A stretch of 8,729 nucleotides of DNA, from the NCBI GenBank assembly GCA_015523135.1, contig WAKY01000165.1, positions 1 through 8,729 on the forward strand, read 5' to 3'. The stretch comes from Candidatus Aciduliprofundum sp. (GTDB lineage Archaea; Thermoplasmatota; Thermoplasmata; Thermoplasmatales; Aciduliprofundaceae). The notes under the pieces were generated by a model. It had not been told where the DNA came from. It made no database searches and saw only the letters and a program-made list of their open reading frames with translations. Below are positions 1 to 6,434 of the stretch, in pieces. A program made the translations under genes and the position numbers. How positions within the stretch are numbered: position 1 is the stretch's first letter; every line of letters begins with the position of its first letter.

Positions 1-1
1 C

Positions 2-1156
2 ATATTCTTAGTTGTTATGTACCTATCTTTTGAATTTGTCTTCGTTGTGGCTGCACCATTTCAAGATGCAATTGACTTAATTTTTAATGGAAAAACCCTT
101 GCATCTGGGCAGCATATAAATGGATTAATAGACATATCTTATCAATGGATGGCTTCATTCATGCCCACTTGGGCTTCTTCCTTTATCAATTATGGTATGC
201 TCAGAGGCTTAGCCGCTGTGCTTACCTTTACTCCCATAATAATGTTTCTATTCCTAATTCTCTCAATGCTTGAAGATTCTGGCTATCTTGCAAGAGTTGC
301 ATTTTTGATGGATAGACTTATGAGAAAAATAGGATTGGAGGGTCGAGGAATTATCTCTCTGATGCTCGGATTTGGATGTAATGTACCTGCCGTTATGAGC
401 ACAAGAACCTTAAAAAGCGAGAGAGAGAGAAAGTTAAGCCTCGCATTAAATCCTTTGATACCCTGTGGAGCTAGAATACAAGTATTTGCATTCATAACTG
501 CAATATTTTTCAAGCACAATCAAGCCCTGGTTATGTGGTCTCTAATTCTTCTCTCAATGGCTGTTGTCGCCTTATTGGGTTATGTCTACAGCAAAACAAT
601 TTTCAAAGGGAAGGCAGAGCCCTTTGTTATGGAACTGCCCCCGTATAGAGTCCCATCTCTGAAGGGAATATTCATACACATGTGGGAAAAGAGCGAAGGT
701 TTCCTAAGAAAGGCGGGAACTATTATCGTAGGAGCTGCCGGAATAATATGGTTATTAGCAGCCCTACCTTGGGGTGTGGAATTCGGCGGAGAGAATAGCT
801 ATATCGGACAAATTGCCCATTTTCTTGCTCCCATCGGAGCTCCATTTGGACTCACACCTGAATCCATAATAGCTTTATTTTTCGGGTTCTTTGCAAAGGA
901 AGTTGTGATAGATGTATTCTACGTGCTCTATGGAACAAAAGAGGCAATGTTTGCTGCCATGACTCCCCTGCAGGCATACTCTTTGCTCCTATTCATCCTA
1001 TTCTATACACCTTGCGTAGCTACATTGGCAACTGAATACGGCGAAACAAAGAGCTACAAATTTGTTCTATTTGTAGTTCTTGAGGGTTTCGCCCTAGCAT
1101 TTCTCTTCTCCTTCCTCGCATACACCATCGGCTCATTTCTGGGGGTGGGAGGTTGA
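2..1156 (+). CDS. feoB: FeoB ferrous iron transporter, C-terminal membrane part (5' truncated by window)
   Basis: FeoB is the inner-membrane Fe(II) uptake protein. It has an N-terminal G domain followed by a membrane part with two Gate repeats. Only the membrane part is here; the reading frame is open to the first bases, so the ATG at 17 is an internal methionine. Counting from that Met, the first Gate repeat has LEDSGYLARVAF at 85-96, the GCNVPA signature with Cys121, and PCGAR with Cys150. The second Gate region has GFFAKEVVID near 290-299 and YTPCVATLA with Cys333. These cysteines and surrounding motifs are family hallmarks. Many hydrophobic helices alternate with short loops. About 380 of the usual 600-700 residues are present. 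The stop overlaps the TTG start of the next gene, so the genes are probably cotranscribed. Family assignment is very secure. Confidence 0.96.
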   Translation: MFLVVMYLSFEFVFVVAAPFQDAIDLIFNGKTLASGQHINGLIDISYQWMASFMPTWASSFINYGMLRGLAAVLTFTPIIMFLFLILSMLEDSGYLARVAFLMDRLMRKIGLEGRGIISLMLGFGCNVPAVMSTRTLKSERERKLSLALNPLIPCGARIQVFAFITAIFFKHNQALVMWSLILLSMAVVALLGYVYSKTIFKGKAEPFVMELPPYRVPSLKGIFIHMWEKSEGFLRKAGTIIVGAAGIIWLLAALPWGVEFGGENSYIGQIAHFLAPIGAPFGLTPESIIALFFGFFAKEVVIDVFYVLYGTKEAMFAAMTPLQAYSLLLFILFYTPCVATLATEYGETKSYKFVLFVVLEGFALAFLFSFLAYTIGSFLGVGG

Positions 1157-1587
1157 AACTTCAAACAAAGGTTCTTCTTTCTGTGATTTATTCCTCCATC
1201 CTCGCCTCATACTCACTTATATTGGGTATATTTGAAATAGCTGGTTCTTTAGGTCTTCACACAAATTTTGCCCCTGCGGATATAATGGGGGGCTTTTCCC
1301 TCATAGTTGCTTCCTCTCTAATTCTTTATGGTGCTAAAAACACGGTGAAGCTTCTATACGATGGACTCTCTTTCTACTTGGTAGGCCTTGCACTCCTTAT
1401 ATCTATTGGACTTTTAAACATAATAATAGCCCTTGCAGACCTGCTTGATTACTACATTCTCTGCATTGGTGAGAACTGCTCTGGCTATTCAGCCCATATT
1501 CGTCCAGAGATATACATTTTCTTCTTGGCTCTCCTAGGCCTCTATCCATTCTTCGCTCGATGGCATTTTAGGAGGAAAGTTCCATGA
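1153..1587 (+). CDS. small multi-pass membrane protein of the feo operon, unknown function
   Basis: I do not recognise this 144-residue protein. It has about four hydrophobic segments, near residues 7-31, 43-60, 72-103 and 119-136, and a basic C-terminal tail (RWHFRRK). A short loop carries two cysteines, Cys104 and Cys109. The start is taken as the TTG at 1153, inside the feoB stop region, with a GGGGTG stretch about five bases before it. The next in-frame ATG lies far inside the protein, which supports the TTG. The stop overlaps the ATG of the FeoC-like gene (ATGA). Its position between feoB and the FeoC-like gene suggests an accessory role in iron uptake, but nothing in the residues proves that. 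Confidence 0.8.
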   Translation: MKLQTKVLLSVIYSSILASYSLILGIFEIAGSLGLHTNFAPADIMGGFSLIVASSLILYGAKNTVKLLYDGLSFYLVGLALLISIGLLNIIIALADLLDYYILCIGENCSGYSAHIRPEIYIFFLALLGLYPFFARWHFRRKVP

Positions 1588-1835
1588 TCAAGGATGTCTT
1601 GCGTGGCATTTCTCAAGGTAAAACTTTAGCGCAGATTGCAGAAGAGTTGAATATGGAGTATTCCGCCCTTATGAGCATGATTAAGCACTTAATAAAAATG
1701 GGATACATAATTGGTGTGGATAGAAAGCCCCAAGAGCTAAGCGCTTGCAAAACATGCCCTCTATACAAGGTATGCTCCAAAAACGGGCCAAAAATATACT
1801 ATTTAACGGAGAAGGGAAAAAGAGCGATAAAATAA
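1584..1835 (+). CDS. FeoC-like winged-helix protein with cysteine cluster
   Basis: This 83-residue protein has the layout of FeoC-type proteins: an N-terminal winged helix (residues 1-45, with LAQIAEELNMEYSALMSMIKHL as helix-turn-helix) and a cysteine-bearing wing. The cysteines are Cys55, Cys58 and Cys64, a CX2CX5C spacing. The C-terminal strand IYYLTEKGKRAI is typical of winged-helix proteins. In enterobacteria FeoC binds FeoB and can carry an iron-sulfur cluster; a similar Fe or redox sensing role here is inferred. Bacterial FeoC usually has four cysteines, so three is a variation and cluster binding is uncertain. The ATG overlaps the preceding stop by four bases, with GGAGG at 1571-1575, eight bases upstream. 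It could also be a plain regulator of the operon. Confidence 0.78.
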   Translation: MIKDVLRGISQGKTLAQIAEELNMEYSALMSMIKHLIKMGYIIGVDRKPQELSACKTCPLYKVCSKNGPKIYYLTEKGKRAIK

Positions 1836-1846
1836 ATTAATTAAAT
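1832..1846 (+). promoter_or_regulatory. TATA-like promoter for the phosphodiesterase gene
   Basis: An AT-only stretch (ATAAATTAATTAAA) is centred about 24 bases before the ATG at 1860. No Shine-Dalgarno motif precedes that ATG. Both points suggest a leaderless transcript starting at or near the start codon. The box overlaps the end of the FeoC-like gene. Confidence 0.45.
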
Positions 1847-1859
1847 TCCATTTACCCCT

Positions 1860-2363
1860 ATGCTTGTGGGAATAATAAGCGACACTCATGATAATTTGGA
1901 TGCTGCAAAAAAAGCTGTTAAAATTTTCAAAGAGAGAAACATAAAAACTATTTTTCATCTCGGTGATTTTATAGCACCTTTCACTCTCAAAGCATTCAAG
2001 GACTTTGAATTATACGGAGTATTTGGAAATAACGATGGGGAGAAATTCTTAATTAAAAAAATTGCAGAGGAGTTGAATTTTAAAATTGACTTTGCACCCC
2101 TTGATGTTGAGCTCGCTGGTAGATCCTTTCTGCTCTTACATGGATGGGGGAGTGTTGAAAGAACCCTGAAGATTGTTGATTCTTTCGCTTCCTCGCAGAA
2201 TTATGATTTTGTTCTCTATGGGCACACTCACAAAAGAGATTTAAGAAAAAATGGAAAAACAATAATAATCAATCCCGGTGAGGCCTGCGGTTATTTAACG
2301 GGAAAAAGGAGTATTGCAATCTTAGAGGTAGAAAAGGGAGATGTGGAATTCGTTGAATTTTGA
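1860..2363 (+). CDS. YfcE/MJ0936-family metallophosphoesterase
   Basis: This is a small (167-residue) calcineurin-like phosphodiesterase that should hydrolyse phosphodiester or phosphomonoester bonds with two bound metal ions. All metal-binding motifs are present in order: Asp8-x-His10 (SDTHDN), Gly35-Asp36, the GNND motif at 56-59 with Asn57 as likely ligand, His94 (LLHG), and the GHTH motif with His122 and His124. INPGEA follows near 137-142. Length matches the MJ0936/YfcE group, whose natural substrate is not settled. The ATG at 1860 opens the protein directly with the first beta strand (MLVGIISDTH), so the start is convincing. The gene lies 24 bases after the feo operon but has its own TATA-like box, so it may be independent. 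Confidence 0.92.
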   Translation: MLVGIISDTHDNLDAAKKAVKIFKERNIKTIFHLGDFIAPFTLKAFKDFELYGVFGNNDGEKFLIKKIAEELNFKIDFAPLDVELAGRSFLLLHGWGSVERTLKIVDSFASSQNYDFVLYGHTHKRDLRKNGKTIIINPGEACGYLTGKRSIAILEVEKGDVEFVEF

Positions 2364-2378
2364 GATACTTTAGTACAA

Positions 2379-2410
2379 AAAATTAAATACATTTAAAGAA
2401 ATAGGGAGAT
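2379..2410 (+). promoter_or_regulatory. AT-rich promoter region and ribosome site of cassette A
   Basis: The 50-base gap before the DUF835 gene holds AT-rich TATA-like stretches (about 2379-2390 and 2391-2397) and GGGAGAT at 2404-2410, a ribosome site close to the ATG at 2414. Which AT stretch is the real TATA box cannot be decided. If the box near 2384 is used, the RNA would begin almost at the ribosome site. Confidence 0.4.
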
Positions 2411-2413
2411 GTC

Positions 2414-3259
2414 ATGGATATCCTCTGTTTCCACAGCGGCGAGGAGTATAGAAGCAAGATTTCGGAGCATTTAAGCGAGATGGGTTTTGAGTTTGAATGC
2501 TTTGAGCTAAAAGACTATAAAGAGATTTTATCCCTTTGGAAAAAATATTCTCCTTCAATAATTCTGACTGAATTAACAGATAAAAACATAAAAATTCTTG
2601 AGGAGGATATATTCGTTGTCCCCATTATAAAGCATTTAAATAGGGCACTTATTACCAAGTATGCAAATAGAGATTTTATTATCCTTGACGAATTAACAAA
2701 GAATTTCAGAAAGAGTTTTATGAGTATTCTTTTATCTCATAAAGATAAAAAGAGCGTTGCCCAAATGCTTTCTATTCCAAGAATTGCAAAAAATCTAATA
2801 TACGCTTACAATTTTGAATGGGGAAGAACATTCATAGTACCAACAGATGCAAGAGATGCCCTCTACAAGATTCTTCCAAAAATCTCAGATTGGGGTGTAC
2901 CAATATTTATGGCGATAAGGGATAGGTCAAGCGTACCAAAAATTTTGAACAATGCTAAGATTGTTTGGGTTACAGATATTGTGGGAAAAGATAGAATAAA
3001 GCCACACAACTTGACCATTTTGACAGATAACATAATAAGGTTTATTGAAGAAAATGAGAACACCTTTATCGTTGTGGATTGCATAGAGTATCTCCTCCTC
3101 TACAACGATTTTATAAATGTACTTCGCAATATTGAACTCATAAATAGCTATGTTATGGAGCATAATGCAATTTTAATTATCATAACTGATAATGAAGCTT
3201 ATACAACTAAAGAGTATTCTTTATTAAGGAGATATGCAATAGAATGGAAAGGAGTGTGA
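2414..3259 (+). CDS. DUF835 protein with a degenerate receiver-like N terminus
   Basis: The C-terminal half (about residues 138-279) matches my knowledge of the archaeal DUF835 domain. It opens with TFIVPTDARDALYKIL, then has WVTD at 185-188, the signature VVDCIEYLLLYNDF at 220-233 (Asp222, Glu225, Tyr226, Asn231) and AILIIITD near 252-259. DUF835 has no proven biochemical role but is often found in archaeal sensor and regulatory proteins. Residues 1-107 look like a response-regulator receiver fold: strand MDILCF, a helix, FEFECFEL, a helix, then PSIILTE. The usual phosphoacceptor Asp position would be Glu53 and the acidic pair is replaced by His7-Ser8, so classical phosphorylation is unlikely. 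There is no membrane segment. The stop lies four bases before the GvpD-like gene, so the two are probably cotranscribed. Confidence 0.82.
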   Translation: MDILCFHSGEEYRSKISEHLSEMGFEFECFELKDYKEILSLWKKYSPSIILTELTDKNIKILEEDIFVVPIIKHLNRALITKYANRDFIILDELTKNFRKSFMSILLSHKDKKSVAQMLSIPRIAKNLIYAYNFEWGRTFIVPTDARDALYKILPKISDWGVPIFMAIRDRSSVPKILNNAKIVWVTDIVGKDRIKPHNLTILTDNIIRFIEENENTFIVVDCIEYLLLYNDFINVLRNIELINSYVMEHNAILIIITDNEAYTTKEYSLLRRYAIEWKGV

Positions 3260-3263
3260 TAAT

Positions 3264-4580
3264 ATGATACCCCAAGAAGTTGTCGGATTCTTCAAAAATA
3301 AGGGCGGACATTCGTTAATAATCAAGGGTGAGCCAGGTAGTGGAAAGACTACATTTGCATTGGAAATTTTGAATTCTCTAAAGAATGACTTTGAAATACA
3401 CTATATCTCATCGAGAGTTGCAGATGATGTTCTTTTCCTTCAATTTCCCTGGTTAGAAGAAGTGTTAAATAAAAAAATTAAAAAAAGTGAAAATAAAAAA
3501 ATTAAGCGCGATGAGCTTAACAAGTTAGAAGGATTAATTGAAGAGGGGCTGGTGGATGAGAAGGCCAAATTCACTGAAAACGAAGCCATATTCGAAATAG
3601 GTTCTATGATGCCAGAGATTGACGAAATCTACGATTTTGTAGAGAATGTACATCCTAAAAAGGCCCTTGTATGTGTGGATTCGATCGATGGACTTAGTGA
3701 GAAGTATGGCGTCCCGGCAGAAAAATTACTCTATACTCTCCAAAAAGACCTTGTTGAAAAGGGTGTTGCAAATATTGTGTTTGTACTTGAAAGCTCTGGA
3801 TTTGAGAACATAGAATACTTGGGAGATGGTGTTATAAGCTTGCATCACGAGCCTTGGAACTCCAGTTGGAAGAGATACATGTATATTAAGAAACTCAGGG
3901 GTTCTCCAATAAAAAGGTCAAAATACATTTACACTTTGGAGGGGGGCCATTTTAATGTGCTTGACTACAATAATTTCTCGCTGGATAGCATAAAAAGTAT
4001 AGATTTATCAAATCTAATTTCTTACTTTAAGAGTATTGATTCTTCATCTTTAAATTTAATAATATCTCCAGATTTTCCTGTTGAGTTAATTCAGGCAATT
4101 GTTCTTGCATTCTTAAAAATGAGCAACGGTGAATCTTTAATAATCCCCCCCATCTCTTATCCAAGCACAAAGATAAAAGAGCACGCCTCAAAATTCTTGG
4201 AAATGGGGGTGAAAACAGCCGGATTTAATAAAGAAAAGGCAGATATAATCCTTGAAGGAAGTGATATGCTCATAGAATTATCCCCAGATATTGTAAATTA
4301 TCACATAAAAGATGGGTCAATTATAATAATTAGCGTAGATACCATATTAAGCCTCTATGGAAATCTAAGAGACTTACCAAGATTAGTTGAGGGCATGAAA
4401 AGGACACATAGGGTAATCCTTCTTGGATGGGAGAATGCGGTAAATGCTGGAATAGAGAGAACACTAAATATGGTTATGATGGAGAATATTCCCGTTATAA
4501 ACGATTCAAAGAATGCAAAAGCAATAATTCCAAAAATGAGTAAAGATAGAGTATCGTTAGACCTTGTACCCCTGATGTAG
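3264..4580 (+). CDS. GvpD-like RecA-superfamily P-loop ATPase
   Basis: This 438-residue protein starts directly with a RecA-type ATPase core. The Walker A motif GEPGSGKTT is at 22-30 (Lys28), and the Walker B strand ALVCVDS ends at Asp139. The opening (MIPQEVVGFF...HSLIIKGEPG) resembles archaeal GvpD. In haloarchaea GvpD represses gas vesicle genes by acting on the activator GvpE. No gas vesicle genes are visible here, so only homology is claimed, not that role. A charged, lysine-rich insert lies near 69-87. Residues from about 250 look like a second alpha/beta domain with no P-loop but a Walker B-like strand (SIIIISVDT). GGAG at 3251-3254 serves as ribosome site. The stop is four bases before the winged-helix gene. 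Confidence 0.83.
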   Translation: MIPQEVVGFFKNKGGHSLIIKGEPGSGKTTFALEILNSLKNDFEIHYISSRVADDVLFLQFPWLEEVLNKKIKKSENKKIKRDELNKLEGLIEEGLVDEKAKFTENEAIFEIGSMMPEIDEIYDFVENVHPKKALVCVDSIDGLSEKYGVPAEKLLYTLQKDLVEKGVANIVFVLESSGFENIEYLGDGVISLHHEPWNSSWKRYMYIKKLRGSPIKRSKYIYTLEGGHFNVLDYNNFSLDSIKSIDLSNLISYFKSIDSSSLNLIISPDFPVELIQAIVLAFLKMSNGESLIIPPISYPSTKIKEHASKFLEMGVKTAGFNKEKADIILEGSDMLIELSPDIVNYHIKDGSIIIISVDTILSLYGNLRDLPRLVEGMKRTHRVILLGWENAVNAGIERTLNMVMMENIPVINDSKNAKAIIPKMSKDRVSLDLVPLM

Positions 4581-4584
4581 AGGG

Positions 4585-4926
4585 GTGATTAAAATCGCAG
4601 ATGAATCCTATGCCTGGGATGTTCTTCATCACCTCTCTGACCCATATTCTGTTAGAATTTTGAGGGCCACTTTGCACATGCCTTTAGATGCTATCACTTT
4701 AAGCAACAAGCTGGGAATTCCAATAGCCGTATGTTATAGGAGATTAAGAGAGCTGGAGAGATTAGGATTGATTGAAGCAGTAGGAAGAAAATTAACACAG
4801 AAGGGTAAATGGATCACCCTTTACAAAGCCCGAATTAAGAATGCCACTGTTGTAATGAAAGAGGGTAAATTGTATTTGCGCATCTCTTTCCGCTGGGGCC
4901 AAGAGGAGGAGCTTGAAGTTGAGTAG
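4585..4926 (+). CDS. winged-helix transcription regulator (paralogue 1)
   Basis: This 113-residue protein has an ArsR-like winged helix. SDPYSVRILRATL leads into LSNKLGIPIAVCYRRLRELERLGLIEAV (turn and recognition helix), then a wing with LTQKGKW. The C-terminal strands (TVVMKEGKLYLRISFRW) may serve dimerisation or ligand contact. It resembles the protein at 5530-5868 over about 85 residues, roughly 40% identical by eye, including PIA-CYRRL and LER-GLI. The GTG at 4585 is the only standard start before the conserved region, because an in-frame TGA sits at 4573. The GGGGTGAT here is itself Shine-Dalgarno-like and overlaps the GTG, so the true start could be a later, rare codon. It directly follows the GvpD-like ATPase and is probably its regulatory partner (inferred). 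Its 3' end overlaps a convergent gene. Confidence 0.8.
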   Translation: MIKIADESYAWDVLHHLSDPYSVRILRATLHMPLDAITLSNKLGIPIAVCYRRLRELERLGLIEAVGRKLTQKGKWITLYKARIKNATVVMKEGKLYLRISFRWGQEEELEVE

Positions 4927-5402
4927 AGCTTTCTGCTAACTAAGTAAAGTGTTAGCATCGTGGTAAAGAATAGTAGTGTTCCTAAAATTGTGGCATTCAT
5001 ACCAAATACTACACTTCTATATGTGTACCATTGAGAGGTAAGAGGATAAAATATAGCCAACTCGTCTTTTTCCAGTATGGCATCAGAGAATATATGAGTC
5101 ATATTTATACCAAATATAGTTAAAAGAAGAGGCATAAACCTCTTTCTTGTATCATAAATATAATCAATTAAAATTAATGCAAGTGGAACCTGCCAGAAGA
5201 ATATAAGATTATGAGTTATATCTTTATTTACTAGGTGTGCACCATCGGTTATTGCCTCCATTATTATCCCAAGAAGGAGTGCACTAATGAGTTTTCCCCT
5301 CCTCTTGGGAAGAAGTAGAATACCAGCTAAGAATCCTAGAAAGATGTGCCACATTACATTTCCTACGGGGGTTTCCAAGAGGAACCATGATACTACATTC
5401 AT
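4821..5402 (-). CDS. YdjM/DUF457-like membrane metal-dependent hydrolase
   Basis: This 193-residue membrane protein has hydrophobic segments near 16-31, 38-51, 65-82, 90-110 and 130-155. His and Asp residues sit where the YdjM (DUF457) family has them: His19 in the first helix, Asp53 and His56 (TDGAH), His64 in DITHN, His103 and Asp107 in THIFSDAIL, then FYPLT near 118-122, like the family's WP motif. Members are called membrane-bound metal-dependent hydrolases, but substrates are poorly known. The match is by eye and divergent. The last 35 codons (from about residue 159, with the run STSSSSSW) lie antisense to the winged-helix gene, a 106-base convergent overlap. That tail is hydrophilic and may be non-conserved. 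The ATG follows a TATA-like box by about 26 bases. A different small integral membrane protein is possible. Confidence 0.68.
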   Translation of the reverse strand: MNVVSWFLLETPVGNVMWHIFLGFLAGILLLPKRRGKLISALLLGIIMEAITDGAHLVNKDITHNLIFFWQVPLALILIDYIYDTRKRFMPLLLTIFGINMTHIFSDAILEKDELAIFYPLTSQWYTYRSVVFGMNATILGTLLFFTTMLTLYLVSRKLYSTSSSSSWPQRKEMRKYNLPSFITTVAFLIRAL

Positions 5403-5420
5403 ATTTTCCCTTTTGCTATT

Positions 5421-5435
5421 TTTATTTAAATATTG
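5421..5435 (-). promoter_or_regulatory. TATA-like promoter for the DUF457-like gene
   Basis: On the minus strand CAATATTTAAATAAA lies about 26 bases before the ATG at 5402, the distance expected for a leaderless archaeal transcript. Confidence 0.55.
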
Positions 5436-5443
5436 TAGGATGT

Positions 5444-5463
5444 AAGAATCTCGGGAGATTTTT
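5444..5463. promoter_or_regulatory. inverted repeat, candidate operator between divergent promoters
   Basis: AATCTC-GG-GAGATT (5447-5460) is a perfect six-base inverted repeat. Past one mismatched pair it extends with two more pairs on each side, to 5444-5463. It lies between the two divergent TATA boxes (5421-5435 and 5501-5509), a natural site for a dimeric winged-helix repressor such as the one encoded at 5530. That binding is inferred. It could instead be chance in AT-rich DNA, although this element is locally GC-rich. Confidence 0.4.
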
Positions 5464-5496
5464 GTAATTGATTTTCATTTGAGATAATCACACTGC

Positions 5497-5509
5497 AAAA
5501 TATATAAAA
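5497..5509 (+). promoter_or_regulatory. TATA box of cassette B
   Basis: AAAATATATAAAA is a near-ideal archaeal TATA box. TATATAAAA starts 29 bases before the ATG at 5530, which has no Shine-Dalgarno motif, so the mRNA is probably leaderless. Confidence 0.7.
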
Positions 5510-5529
5510 ACAGGATTGATGCCTTAACT

Positions 5530-5868
5530 ATGGAAAATGCATCCCTAGACAAAATTGTAAGAATTCTCACAGATAACTACGCAATAAAAATTCTTGCCGC
5601 CACGAACAAGGAAGAAAAGAGTGCAATCCAGCTTAGCCAAGAGCTTGAAGTGCCTATAGCTGCATGCTACCGTCGCTTGCACATGCTAGAGAGGGCAGGA
5701 TTGATAAACTCCTATGAAAGAGTCACTCCCAAAGGTAAGAAAATGAAGTATTACAGCTCGAAAATTAAGAGAGCACATATAAAAATAGAGGATAATACAC
5801 TTATTGTGGAGCTTTTATTTTCAAATGGAAATGAGAAAAGATACAACGGAAAGATTGTGGCTGGATAA
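5530..5868 (+). CDS. winged-helix transcription regulator (paralogue 2)
   Basis: This 112-residue regulator is a paralogue of the protein at 4585-4926. The helix-turn-helix runs through IQLSQELEVPIAACYRRLHMLERAGLINSY, the wing has VTPKGKKMKYY, and a C-terminal beta region (AHIKIEDNTLIVELLF) ends the protein. The cysteine in CYRRL is shared by both paralogues. There is no obvious ligand or metal cluster. The ATG at 5530 is fixed by the TATA box 29 bases upstream. It is the first gene of cassette B, two bases before the next gene, and divergent from the DUF457-like gene. It may control both directions through the inverted repeat at 5444-5463 and so autoregulate (inferred). ArsR-like fold is secure; the signal sensed is unknown. 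Confidence 0.85.
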   Translation: MENASLDKIVRILTDNYAIKILAATNKEEKSAIQLSQELEVPIAACYRRLHMLERAGLINSYERVTPKGKKMKYYSSKIKRAHIKIEDNTLIVELLFSNGNEKRYNGKIVAG

Positions 5869-5870
5869 AA

Positions 5871-6434
5871 ATGAACGTCCAAGAAACTTTAATTTCTGAA
5901 AATCTTGCGGATTCAATTTCTAAGAGTGAAATTGTTGTCATCAACGTTAGAGTAACTCAGCAAACAAAAAATAATTTAATTGTTTTAAAAGCTCTTGCAG
6001 ATATAAATAAATGGAAGGGATTAGTAATCACTCTTGAAAAACCTCACCATTACCTCACCTATCTTCTTGGTATTCAGGGCATACCTCAAAGAAATTTGAC
6101 TTACGTTGATTTAGCATATGCAAAAAAGAAGAAGGTAAAGTTTCCCTTAGATATTATAAAGGATAAAGAACTTATCGGAGGATTCATAAATTGCAATAAA
6201 ATAACCTTGAATAACTTTGATTTTATTATGATCGATAATATCTCAACTGCAAAAATGTACATGCGTAAAGAGAGTTTGATAGATTTTATTAATTATTTGA
6301 TTGATGAAGCAAAGAAGAACAAACTTACATTGATACTTCCAATGGACATTTCAAGAGAGAAGGATATATTTGAAGAAATTAAAGATGGAACAAAGAGAAT
6401 AGATTTTGAGGAGGTGTTAAAAAATGCCTATTAG
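5871..6434 (+). CDS. RecA/KaiC-like protein lacking a P-loop, unknown function
   Basis: This 187-residue protein has the strand order of a small RecA/KaiC-like fold. Strand EIVVINVRV (20-28) is followed by TQQTKNN where a Walker A loop would be. KGLVITLEKPHHYLTYLLGIQGI (49-71) and NLTYVDLAY resemble the second part of KaiC-like domains. FDFIMID (116-122) looks like a Walker B strand ending in Asp122. LTLILPMD follows near 152-159. With no GKT/S motif it should not hydrolyse ATP in the usual way. Such inactive RecA-like proteins accompany KaiC-like ATPases in some archaea, but I cannot name the family with certainty. A loose kinship with DUF835 is possible. It starts two bases after the regulator stop with only a weak ribosome site, so translation is probably coupled. 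It overlaps the next gene by 11 bases. Confidence 0.75.
   Translation: MNVQETLISENLADSISKSEIVVINVRVTQQTKNNLIVLKALADINKWKGLVITLEKPHHYLTYLLGIQGIPQRNLTYVDLAYAKKKKVKFPLDIIKDKELIGGFINCNKITLNNFDFIMIDNISTAKMYMRKESLIDFINYLIDEAKKNKLTLILPMDISREKDIFEEIKDGTKRIDFEEVLKNAY
6410..6416 (+). promoter_or_regulatory. strong Shine-Dalgarno site for the KaiC-like gene
   Basis: GGAGGTG lies seven bases before the ATG at 6424, inside the coding end of the preceding gene. It fixes the start of the KaiC-like ATPase despite the 11-base overlap. Confidence 0.75.

Noticed and set aside
2358..2367. TTTGAGATA shared with 5478-5486, upstream of both cassettes, as a common operator
   Set aside because: Only nine AT-rich bases, not symmetric, and the first copy includes the stop codon of the phosphodiesterase gene; chance is the simpler explanation.
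3264..4580. Gas vesicle operon
   Set aside because: GvpD-like ATPase only; no GvpA, GvpE or other gas vesicle proteins seen in the window.
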